Made by a program: the position numbers and the translations under genes. From assembly GCA_022059125.1 (NCBI GenBank), contig JAEUWY010000016.1, positions 310,001-374,000 of the forward strand: a stretch of 64,000 nt of DNA, in the 5' to 3' direction. Origin of the DNA: Corynespora cassiicola. Its lineage: Eukaryota; Ascomycota; Dothideomycetes; Pleosporales; Corynesporascaceae. Shown piece by piece: positions 55,945 through 64,000 of the stretch. The notes under the pieces were generated by a model. The model searched no databases. It had not been told where the DNA came from and worked only from the letters and a program-made list of their open reading frames with translations. Numbering within the stretch: the first letter of the stretch is position 1; every line of letters begins with the position of its first letter.

Positions 55945-56760
55945 CTAGACATCTTCCCATTGCATTTCCAGAAGAACCGCCGCCAATCCTCCCCTTCCTC
56001 TGTAGGGACCATCAACTTCTTTCTTGAAGTTGACATCATGACTGTCCCAATTCAAGAAGACGTATGTGAAATGCTCCACCACGTTCAATAACGCTTGTCC
56101 AGGATTATAGCGAGTAGGTAGGCCTAATTCAGGCACTAATGAAATTTCGCGAGTATAAAGATAATTTAGAGCTTTCATCTCACTGATGATTTCCTCCTCA
56201 TATTGACCATGGTAGTATCTGGTGCCTTGTTTGTTGGTTTGATCCAGTCGTTTCTTGAGGATCTCGACGCCGCCACGGGGCTGTTTCCAAAAGTTGAATC
56301 CACCGTTCTCGCGGTCACATTTTGTCAACATCTCTGAGATTGTTTCCTGGGTGATTTTGTCGCTCGATTTGTAGAGGCCGGGAGGACAAATTTTTTTTAC
56401 TCTCCAGTCGGCCAGTCTCGCAGAGATGTGAGCATAAACAGCATGGCTGACTGCTGTGATGTTATCGTTTTGAGCGTTCTCTATAAGCCAGTTCCCAACG
56501 TGAGCTTCGGCCGTTTCGAGGCTTTTTATTTCAGCGCCTGAAATTCCGACGGTATAGCGGAAAAGTTCTCCCTCGATTGCGGTTTCGAAGTTTCTGTTTT
56601 TGGGGCCCTCAGTTTCACTGAAAGATATAAGGCCGGATGCTGTTTTGGGGAGGGGTTTGGCAGGGGGTTTGGCAGGGAGCTTGGCCGCAGTTTTGCTTAT
56701 TGGGAGTCCTTCTATTATATCATGCTCATGTGATGGAACTAGCAGGTTGTTTTTTTCCAT
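55945..56760 (-). CDS. Orphan helical module protein 1
   Basis: 271 aa, one exon, ATG 56760. After a Lys/Pro/Ala-rich leader (AKLPAKPPAKPLPKTAS) it has one copy of a module shared with the next genes upstream. Conserved blocks in order: GELFRYTVGISGAEIKSLET, VGNWLIEN, VYAHISARLADWRVKK, FNFWKQPRGGVEILKKRL, EEEIISEMKALNYLY and EHFTYVFLNWDS, ending in GRGGLAAVLLEM. Predicted mostly helical with many aromatic and charged residues. No signal peptide, membrane helix, metal-binding or enzyme motif. I know no family with this pattern. Sequence and codons are AT-rich compared with the flanking housekeeping genes. Confidence 0.62.
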   Translation of the reverse strand: MEKNNLLVPSHEHDIIEGLPISKTAAKLPAKPPAKPLPKTASGLISFSETEGPKNRNFETAIEGELFRYTVGISGAEIKSLETAEAHVGNWLIENAQNDNITAVSHAVYAHISARLADWRVKKICPPGLYKSSDKITQETISEMLTKCDRENGGFNFWKQPRGGVEILKKRLDQTNKQGTRYYHGQYEEEIISEMKALNYLYTREISLVPELGLPTRYNPGQALLNVVEHFTYVFLNWDSHDVNFKKEVDGPYRGRGGLAAVLLEMQWEDV

Positions 56761-57084
56761 GATTGCAATATAAAGCTGAAGTTCTGGTAGTGAAATCGTG
56801 GGAAAATTTTGTTTGCCGAAATAAAGAGAACAAGATCCTACAGTGCTCTACGGTACTCTATATATAGCTTGGTTGAGTCATATCATGAATGACTTGTTAT
56901 TCTTCTATTAGTGTTTGGATAACGTGTCAAGTCACAAGTATGCTGTCATAGTTTTATAGAAAAAGTTTGTAGAGTGGTATCAAAACAAAGATAATAAAAT
57001 AAACTAACATACAAGAGAGAGAAGTTTAAACATTAAGAAACAAAATAAGCATAGAAAAGAGAATTATAGCCCTCCAGAAAATAC
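56761..57084 (-). promoter_or_regulatory. Promoter of module gene 1
   Basis: On the minus strand TGACTC (complement of 56875-56880, in atatgactcaacc) is followed at +14 by TATATATA (complement of 56859-56866), about 105 bp before the ATG. The remainder is AT-rich with no gene. Confidence 0.65.
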
Positions 57085-58698
57085 CTAAATAAAATACCCC
57101 ATTACCGCTCTAGCCAGTCTCCTCAGGCCACCAAGTTTTTCGACCTTGTCCTTGAGTTTTTCGTCAACAAGTGTATGGTAATTTTTTACTACATACGTGA
57201 AGTGACTTTTAATCACCTCCGCTTGATTGATGTCCTGTTCCAGTTGTTCACTGTCGACTGGTCTACTTCCCACTTCTCCAGCTTTCTTGTGTATATTCCC
57301 GCTCATAAGGGCTTCCAAAGCCTGGATCTCTAATATCGAATCGCTTTCTGTGTCTTGATATTGTTTTTCGCCCGTTATATCCGGATGTCTAGTTACGAGA
57401 CTTTGGAATTTCTCAAGACTTCCTTGCGGCTGTATCCAATCAACAAATTTATTTTGGCCATTGGGAGATCTTTTTTCCTTCAGAAGTCTTGCCAGCCGAA
57501 CCATGGCCTCAGAAACAACTTTTGCTTCGGGGTCGTTAGGATGCGAACCATTCGACATAAACACTACCTCTACAATCGAACTTCCGATTTCCTTGTACGA
57601 GTGGTGATTCTTCAACTCAAGCATTCTTATGAAGAAATGCATGTAGGTTTCTTCATTAAACCGCTTCACCCGCTTTTCATCTCCATTTTCCATAAGCCAG
57701 TCTCCAATGATGACTCCTTTGATGGAATCTGCCTTGTACTCAGAATCTTTGCTATCGGCATATAGCTCGAGAACATATTCGAACAGATCCATCTCCAGAG
57801 TTTTTTCAAGTTTGTGGTCGATCGGAATGCTCATGAAATTGCCGCTGAAGCTTATGACATTTGTACCAGTGGCAGGTGTCGAAGGTGGTGGAGTACAATA
57901 GAATTCCAGCACATTTCTTGCTATTGTGAGCTGGCTGAGATACTCTTGGCCTTTCAACGCACGTTTGATTGGCTCCGTCTCCCAATTTAAGAACACACAA
58001 AAGTAAAAATGGGCCATTCTTTGCCAAAATACCAGATGCTGATTTTTCCGAGGGTCGCGGCGGGCTTTATCCAAGTCCGTTGAAATTTTATCTCCAGGTC
58101 TTCTTCCTTCTTCCTTGATCTTACGCACGAAAATTGCTAGATCCACAATCACTCTTATTTCTTAATATTCATTCATGGAACAATTTGGACCATAAGGGTT
58201 CGTCTCATCCATTTCATCCTTAACCAAGAACCGCGATCGATGTTTTGTCAACATAGTTATCGTGCTCAACGGATCAGTCCAGTTGGTAAATTCAAAATTA
58301 CCGCTTGAACCTTCGCTCAGCATGACTCCCACATCTTCTTTAGTCATATTTTTCTCCACTATGGCACGAGTACGTAGCCACCACGCCCCTTCTTCGTTAT
58401 TCCAATTTTTGTATCTTGCCCGGATGTGTAAATAAACTCTTCTGTTGATGTCTGGAAGTAATTTCGCTTCCATTTGGATGCTGAAAAAGTCTCCGAGGCG
58501 GCTTTCTAACCAGGCAAATCTCTTGTCGACAATTTTATGTTTTCCGTCGAGCATTCCATGCACGTAAAGAAATAGCAACGCTTCGATTTCTGATTTTGGA
58601 CCGTCCTGGGATCCCTCACTATAGTACTTTTCGAAGTCGATGAGCTTAGGTGATTCTTCAAAAGGTCCATGGGAGGGAGTAATATCGATAGTAGTCAT
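57085..58698 (-). CDS. Orphan two-module protein 2, interrupted by an in-frame TAA
   Basis: Two open frames, 58698-58162 and 58161-57085, are in the same phase and separated only by TAA at 58164-58162. The upstream part starts at ATG 58698 (MTTIDITPSHGPF; the frame opens earlier at a TTG) and carries module copy 1 (ALLFLYVHGML, RLGDFFSIQM, VYLHIRARYKNW, FEFTNWTDPLSTITML). The downstream part has no ATG until 58017, but its sequence right after the stop continues the same module: EIRVIVDLAIFVRKIKEE aligns with EEIISEMKALNYLY of protein 1, then AHFYFCVFLNWE. A second full module follows (MDLFEYVLELY, IIGDWLMEN, TYMHFFIRM, FVDWIQPQGSLEKF, HFTYVVKNY). It was most simply one ~537-residue protein. 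The stop is a nonsense change, a readthrough site, or hidden by a weak-consensus intron. Confidence 0.55.
58162..58164 (-). other. In-frame TAA inside a conserved module
   Basis: The stop sits between NEY and EIRVIVDL, in the middle of the module, with no frameshift. CAA to TAA, a C-to-T change of the type made by repeat-induced point mutation, would explain it, as would other single changes. Possible donors nearby (GTTAAG, GTCCAA) are poor. Confidence 0.6.
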
Positions 58699-59159
58699 CC
58701 TTGCTACTATTGACAACTATCATATATCAGCGCCTATACATAAATAGCTAGACTGGAGCTTGATTGTACTAGATTAGATGATAGTATAGAGGTCGAGAGT
58801 GTTGTTTCACTGGTTTGATATGTGCCTGATACAATGAAGAATCTTTTGATCTCCAGATTTCTGTAAAATGAGTTGAGGGGGGATCAATGTTCGAAGGCCC
58901 GGTTTTTTCTTTTTTATGTAAGATATGAGTCACGGTGGCAACATATTGGCTTTAAAGATCATGATTCACTGTTAGAACTCATATAAACCTTAACTCATCT
59001 TTTTAAATCCATATCAAGTCTATAAACTTATATTTAATAGTATAAACAATAACAATTAGCTTGTCAGAGCTGATTTCTTCTTTTAATCAAAATGTATCAT
59101 AGTATATATGTATATATATATTGTGTTATGATACGGTGAATTTAAAGAGAGTCATAAAA
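58699..59159 (-). promoter_or_regulatory. Promoter of module gene 2 and AT-rich spacer
   Basis: On the minus strand TGACTC (complement of 58927-58932) is followed at +14 by CATAAAAAA, a TATA-like variant (complement of 58910-58918), about 215 bp before ATG 58698. The spacer contains a TA-rich tract (gtatatatgtatatatatat, 59104-59123) and a second GAGTCA at 59149, 6 bp past the stop codon of module gene 3. No gene seen. Confidence 0.55.
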
Positions 59160-60038
59160 TTAACCCATAACCCCCATAAGATACCGTATTAATGTTCTTT
59201 TACCCTTTTCATTATTACAATTAAGGCTACTCCTTTGTAAATACCCTCTTACTCTTGGGTTTGTTGTTCCCGGCTTAGTCCAATACAAATCATTTTCCCA
59301 GTGTTTGCTAATATGCCAAGTCTCAGTCAATAGTCTCTCCCATTCTTCTTGCATGAAAGCACTTCGTTTCCTCCGAGGTTTTGTAAGAATCTCTTGAGAC
59401 CATGACTTATAATCAGGCTTTGCCCCCAACCTGGTTTGCTGTGCATATGAAGCAAAGGACCAAAACCGATCCATCTCTATCACCTTCTCGCCTGATCTGA
59501 AGTAGTTTACAGCGAAATCAGACCTGAATGTGTGGACCAGTTCCTCGAGTAATTCAATACTACCCTTAGGATCTTCCCAATTCTCGAATTCCTTCTTGTC
59601 TTTTTTTGTGCTCTCAAGGGCCACCTTGATATACTCCTTCTTCATATTATGTTTGATTGCCCTATACACGTATTTGGCATTTTCATCTTTAGTTTCATTC
59701 CAACTCTGGAAGCGAGTGAGTACATTCTCATACACAAGTGCATTCAGACTGTTCGGCCGTTCTTCTTCCTTCAGGCAGCATATCCAATCCCCGAGGAGAG
59801 TGGCATTTATTCTTCTCTGATCATTTGGATCGTCAGTAATCTCCTTAGAGTTTACCGCTTTGAACCACTCGAACATGCCCAACTCCATATCTTCGACGTT
59901 CTCATCCGTAAGGTTTTGCCATGCCTCACCAAATCGGAAGTTGATAAGCCCCCCACAGATTATAGCTTTATCTTGTATATTTTCAGACCTGGTAGCAGCA
60001 GCAGCAGCAGCAGCAGCAGTAGCCGGAGTATCGCCCAT
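59160..60038 (-). CDS. Orphan helical module protein 3
   Basis: 292 aa, one exon, ATG 60038. After MGDTP come Ala/Thr residues encoded by a GCT/GCA triplet repeat. The module follows: ELGMFEWFKAVNSKEI, LLGDWICCLKEE, VYENVLTRFQSWNETK, FENWEDPKGSIELLEELVHT, VIEMDRFWSFASYAQQ, ending HISKHWENDLYW and RTLIRYLMGVMG. It aligns over its whole length with proteins 1 and 2, with identities concentrated on aromatic and Gly/Asp/Trp positions. The C-terminal part (KPRRKRSAFMQEEWERLLTE) is more basic than in the paralogues. No known domain. Codon use is AT-rich. Confidence 0.62.
   Translation of the reverse strand: MGDTPATAAAAAAAATRSENIQDKAIICGGLINFRFGEAWQNLTDENVEDMELGMFEWFKAVNSKEITDDPNDQRRINATLLGDWICCLKEEERPNSLNALVYENVLTRFQSWNETKDENAKYVYRAIKHNMKKEYIKVALESTKKDKKEFENWEDPKGSIELLEELVHTFRSDFAVNYFRSGEKVIEMDRFWSFASYAQQTRLGAKPDYKSWSQEILTKPRRKRSAFMQEEWERLLTETWHISKHWENDLYWTKPGTTNPRVRGYLQRSSLNCNNEKGKRTLIRYLMGVMG
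59995..60021. repeat. CAG/GCT trinucleotide microsatellite in coding sequence
   Basis: Eight or nine CAG units on the plus strand encode polyalanine near the N-terminus of module protein 3. The tract is likely to vary in length between strains. Confidence 0.8.
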
Positions 60039-61210
60039 ACTGGATGTTATGATTGATAGATGTAATGGTGTAGCCGTATTTTTTAGTTGAGATGTGTTGA
60101 GACCGGTTGTATCGAAGACTGATGCGATAATGGTAAGTGCTCAGGAGTTTATGGTTTTGCTGAGACTCACGGGAGAACTCGTTGTTACTTTGTGATGAAG
60201 AATATGGTGTCCTTGGTGAGCAATGTTCAGTGGTTCGTAGGCTCGTTGTCGCTTGTCGTGAGTTTATGGTCAATGTGCAAAAGTCAAGTGTAGGGAAATA
60301 GATATTGGATATGGGCTGACGCTTGTACAAGATTCTTCTTGTAGTCAGAGTATGATTGATTCACAAAGCTTTTGTTTTATTGAGCAAAAACATAGTCCGC
60401 CACAGCTGAGGTGAAGAGCCCTTTTATAATCTGAAAGAGTCATAATATTCGTGGATGAGTCTTGGAGACGCTCATATATCACCGATGACACACAGCTCCC
60501 CTTTCCGCTTCCGAAATTATCGCGGCGACCTAGACCTACACAGAAGGCTCGTCCCGAATGGCTGGTTTGGCTACTGGCCACCACCCGAACACGTAACATA
60601 CCTTTCGGCTCCTACGATACCGCCAACAGACGGATGCAGACTTATACTGTAAGTGGATCAATTCACAAGACTAAAAAAGTTGCTACCACAAAGATCATGT
60701 CTGCTGAGGCTATTTTCATTAGGACAACAGATATCCATTCACTAATAGTCACCAAGGAGGCCTAATCAAGGTAGAACAAGCGATGTATCACAAACATTTA
60801 ACTCCTAATTTCCCGAGCTGTGTCAACAATCTCCGGAATAAGCCTTTGCTTGGTGATACCAGCTTTGTCAACGAAAACGCTGGGAAGCACGAAAATGTGA
60901 CCTGAAAGGACTTGTAGTCTTTGCACCAGGGATATCACTCACTCGGTTTTCGTAACAAATGATGCGTATGAAGGCAAGAAGGCTCACACCCATGCAATTA
61001 TCCAAGGCAGGTACCAATACAATGGCACCCCAATGTAGTACAAACAACGGTCCTCTCATGACTACACCACCATGACTCTAACCCCGACAAATGCTCAGCG
61101 CGCAAGTACAAACACCCATTCGTTACAAAAATGCCAAACCAATAAAATCAATAGCACACAACTAAACCTCTAAAGTGCTGACCACGCCCCCGCTATGCCC
61201 CTAACATCGC
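60039..61210 (-). promoter_or_regulatory. Promoter of module gene 3 and intergenic spacer
   Basis: On the minus strand TGACTC (complement of 60437-60442, in ttatgactctttc) is followed at +14 by TATAAAAG (complement of 60421-60428), about 390 bp before ATG 60038; the long leader may hold an intron. A 65-codon plus-strand frame from ATG 60455 (MSLGDAHISPMTHSSPFRFR) starts only 12 bp from this element and is not called. 60766-61210 is the 3' UTR side of the desaturase, with nothing recognised. Confidence 0.5.
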
Positions 61211-62970
61211 TCAATGTAAATGCAACCCAAAATCGCCCTCCATAATCGTCCTCTGACACTCGGCCAAAATAGCTGCCTGCCGCCCCACATCCGCCAACTT
61301 ACCAATGACCTGCTTATTCCCATCGACGAACCCGTACAGCGCATACGGAATATCGACCTCGTTGCAAAACTCTTGGACCAACTTCTGCGTCCTGCGAAGA
61401 TTATGGCGGGGCACGCGCGGATACAAGTGGTGGATGGCCTGGAACTGGAGGCCGCCGTGGAAGAAATCGAGCCACTGAGGGCAGTCCACGTCCATGGTTG
61501 TGCGCAGCATTTTCTGGGGGAAGGACTCGTTGACGCCCATGTCGGTGGTGCTCATGGCGAAGTGGCTGAGGGTTATTTGGACGTGCAGCGGGGATGTGAT
61601 TGCGTGTGTGAGCAGGACGAACCAGAAGCGGTTCCAACCACCAGGAATGGACTTGTAGACGACGAAGTAGCCGTACCAAATCATGTAGACGAGGTTGCCG
61701 AACATCTCAAAGTAGCGGTGCCACCACGCGGGACCTTTCTTGGGACCGTGGCCGGAGAAGAGGTAGATCCAGCTGAGACGGTAGAGGTTGAAGCGGGCGA
61801 AGAGCATTATGGGGTAATAGGTCCAATTTTGGTACCGGATGAGGAATTCGCCGGCGGCGTCGTATTCCATTAGGCGTTCATAGTAAGTGGAAAAGAGGTT
61901 CTCGAAGAATCGATGGGTGATGGCGAAGAAAGGGAGATATTCAATGTCAGGATCGTGTTCGGGAGAGTTGGTGACAAGATGGTGTACGTTATGACTATAC
62001 TTCCACCAACCCGCGCTCAGGCCACCCAGCCACGATGCAACAAACATGGCTATTGTCGAATCGATCTGAAAATTGTGTGTTATGCCCATGTGGCCTGCAT
62101 CGTGGACAACGAATGTGAGTTGGTGCCAAAAGCAGCCCAAGGGAATGGAGCTTGTAATGTACCAGCCGGACCGGAGGAGATAAAGGAATGAGAGAAAAAA
62201 GAACCCATATCGTAGACATTCAATGGCGTAACAAGAGTAACGACATTCGTAAAGACCCTCAGCCTCGATCTGCTTCTGCAATTCTCGGTATTTCTGCACA
62301 ACATTCGCTTGTGTGTCCGGATCCAATGAGGGATACTTGGCCTTGTCCGCTTCAATCTCACGCTGAGTCCGAGCGTCTAGCAAGGCCATCTTTGGCGACT
62401 TGGATGTATCATCTAGTCCCGCAGAAGAGACGGACTCGGGGGAGGATGGCCGGGAAGTATTGGCTACATTACGTTTTCGTGTAGTGTTTGCGGGCGGATC
62501 GGCCGGCTCGAATATGGGACTCTGGGCCGCTGATGACGTCGAGCTGGATGTGTCTTGCTCGGAAGAGCACGACTCTGAATATTCCTCCTCTGAAAGTCTA
62601 TCCAGCTCCTCACGCGTCCTGAATTTGCCTCCCTGAATCGGTGGGAGAAAGTTTGTCCATCGTCCTTCGATGCGGCCGACCTGGTACCGATTCATGAATT
62701 CGAGAGTGTCGGAGGAATGGAATCTATTTTCGAATTGTCAACAAGGTGTTTGCAGAGCAGTCAGGGGCATGCGTACCTCTGGATCTCATCCGTCGCATCG
62801 CGCCCTATCATGTGTTTGATAGCTTTGTCACCGCCAGGGTGGTACGGTAGCCATGCATCAACCTTCAAGACCTTGCCGTCCACGATCACGATTGAGCGTC
62901 CTTCGGATATGAGAGCCTCAATCTCGCGGCGGCTGTAGACTTTCGACTTGCGCTGGGCTTGCGTGGCCAT
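61211..62970 (-). CDS. Sphingolipid delta-8 desaturase (cytochrome b5 fusion)
   Basis: 568 aa from exons 62970-62777 and 62723-61211 (53-nt intron, donor GTACGC, acceptor AATAG). ER-membrane enzyme that puts a delta-8 double bond into the sphingoid base of fungal glucosylceramides. The N-terminal cytochrome b5 domain has the haem motif YHPGGDKAI (HPGG about 44-47) and the second haem His in FHSSDT. A Ser/Thr/Pro linker of about 90 residues with acidic runs joins it to the desaturase. Its three His boxes are HDAGH (about 272-276), HNVHH (about 309-313) and QAIHH with Gln in place of the first His, the hallmark of front-end b5-fusion desaturases. Length and order match fungal delta-8 enzymes. 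A delta-5/6 fatty-acid desaturase is less likely. Confidence 0.93.
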
Positions 62971-63661
62971 GTTGAATGGGGCGGTGTACTCCCGGGAGTA
63001 CGTATTTTGACGATTTGTGCGATTCGGGGCGGTCGAAGGAGCAGGAAAAAAAGGGCGCAGGGCCGATCAGGTCATTGTCAGATCAGCTATCTGGATGCGC
63101 TGCGGACCGAGTAAATATCCGAGCAGCTTGGTGGGGAGGAGAGGCGTGATAATGTCGGTGTTGGATGTCTCCGCCATTTCTGGAAGCTCGGACGTTTCAA
63201 GCGCTCCAGGCACTGCAGGCCCAGCCGAGCCCCCACGTGGAAACCTTATTTAGGCTGACATGTGATCAGACCCTTCCACCCCTCCATGGCTGAACGACGG
63301 CTCTGGCATGTTCTGTAATCGCGTTGCGCCCCGCTAGTGGTTTTGCATCAACCTCACGTCAAGGTGGCAGGGTCGTTGTGGCCATTCCAAGTCCCAGTAG
63401 CCAAGGTGGCAAGATTACGGACCCGGGGCGGTTCAAGCACCTTCGCCCCATCCAGATCACCAGTCTAAAAACATCATCACCTGCCTAGCTAGATCCAGTC
63501 ACTTTTCTTGTCTTTCGGCCGACTCCGTCACCCAGTTCCTCTATATACCGTGGTTGCCCTCCGCAACCCATTTTTCCTTTAACTTTCTAGTCTGACATCG
63601 CAATACCCCACCTAATTTCCTCCCCCCCCCCCTCCGGTTCTACCCCCCAGAATCCACCACA
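62971..63661. promoter_or_regulatory. Divergent promoter region desaturase/phosphomutase
   Basis: 691 bp between two start codons. A ctatatacc box at 63540-63548 lies about 115 bp before the phosphomutase ATG, followed by a CT-rich leader with an 11-C run (about 63622-63632), typical of highly expressed fungal metabolic genes. Confidence 0.6.
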
Positions 63662-64000
63662 ATGACCAAGGACATCAAAGAGCTCGCGCAAGAATGGCTG
63701 CGTCTGGATGAGGACAAGTCAACGACCGATGAAATTTACAAGCTGCTGGTCCATGGCGACACCGAGGAATTGGAGAAGCGCCTTCGGAGCCGGATTGCTT
63801 TTGGCACTGCTGGCCTGCGCGGGCCAATGAAAGCCGGCTTCGCCTGTATGAACTCATTGACAGTGATCCAAGCATCGCAAGGGCTGGCCGCATACTTGCT
63901 CAAAACCGAAAAGGATGTTAAGCGTCGCGGTGTAGTCATCGGCCGAGATGCGCGTCATAATTCCGAAAAATTCGCGAAATTGACGGCAGCAGCCTTTGTC
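63662..64000 (+). CDS. Phosphoglucomutase/phosphoribomutase (PGM3/PGM2-like), 3' end outside window
   Basis: The first 113 codons of an alpha-D-phosphohexomutase superfamily enzyme, cut by the window edge. MTKDIKELAQEWLRLDEDKS begins the N-terminal helix. EKRLRSRIAFGTAGLRGPMK, then AGFACMNSLTVIQASQGLAAYLL and VVIGRDARHNSEKFA, match the start of the catalytic domain. FGTAGLRGxMxAGxxxMN is the usual form in the yeast PGM3/human PGM2 branch, which prefers ribose-1-phosphate over glucose-1-phosphate; classical PGM1/2 differs here. The phosphoserine loop (TASHNP) lies beyond the window. CT-rich leader and TATA upstream. Confidence 0.9.
   Translation, partial: MTKDIKELAQEWLRLDEDKSTTDEIYKLLVHGDTEELEKRLRSRIAFGTAGLRGPMKAGFACMNSLTVIQASQGLAAYLLKTEKDVKRRGVVIGRDARHNSEKFAKLTAAAFV

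Noticed and set aside
31162..55945. N-terminal likeness MEKNNLLVP (module protein 1) and MEKRYLIPND (kinase-fold B)
   Set aside because: Only about five matches over ten residues with no further alignment; not enough to claim common ancestry of the two families.
60455..60652. 65-codon plus-strand frame (MSLGDAHISPMTHS)
   Set aside because: Reads partly protein-like (NGWFGYWPPPEHVTYLSAP) and is followed by a GTAAGT, but it starts 12 bp from the divergent promoter element and no second exon was found; left uncalled.
1..64000. CRISPR arrays, prokaryotic operons, bacterial ribosome-binding sites and phage genes
   Set aside because: Introns, eukaryotic domain architectures and intergenic structure show a fungal chromosome; no direct-repeat/spacer array is present.

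Overview
The window is a piece of a filamentous ascomycete (Pezizomycotina) chromosome, possibly a dothideomycete. Genes sit on both strands and are broken by short introns (mostly 47-70 nt, GT..AG, CTAAC/CTGAC-like branch points). The gene content is typical of moulds: HET-domain protein, Dal5-type and drug-type MFS carriers, sphingolipid delta-8 desaturase, complex I 24 kDa subunit, CHL1 helicase. Exon borders below were set by eye from splice signals, reading phase and family conservation.

Layout. 1-8.3 kb: the 3' part of an MFS transporter, a sugar/polyol transporter, a 2.7 kb gap and an FAD monooxygenase. 8.3-12.7 kb: gene-poor, with a small zinc-finger protein, a Ser/Pro-rich hypothetical protein and a possible decayed DDE transposase. 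12.7-28 kb: AIP1 and CHL1 (divergent), a single-pass membrane protein, a PTR2 peptide transporter, a secreted APP1-like phosphatase and a DHA1 transporter. 28.3-33.3 kb: an AT-rich accessory block with three diverged kinase-fold paralogues that look like pseudokinases. 33.7-44.2 kb: a Pro-rich coiled-coil protein, NADH dehydrogenase 24 kDa, a TLS1-type protein, a small membrane protein, an unknown protein and an acyltransferase with a repeat tail. 44.7-47.8 kb: a small secreted Cys protein and a HET-domain gene. 48.6-55.3 kb: a repeat protein, a Dal5-type transporter and a CorA/MNR2 magnesium transporter. 55.9-60.1 kb: a second AT-rich accessory block with four copies of an unrecognised protein module in three genes; one gene is interrupted by an in-frame TAA. 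61.2-64 kb: sphingolipid desaturase and the start of a phosphoglucomutase/phosphoribomutase.

The most interesting result links the two AT-rich blocks. The three pseudokinase-like genes and the three module genes are about 23 kb apart and not recognisably related in protein sequence. Yet all six carry the same promoter layout: a TGACT(C) element followed, 14 nt from its first T, by a TATA-like box, about 100-390 bp before the ATG. This suggests two lineage-specific families under one switch. It rests on reading the sequence and needs RNA-seq and genome-wide motif counts.
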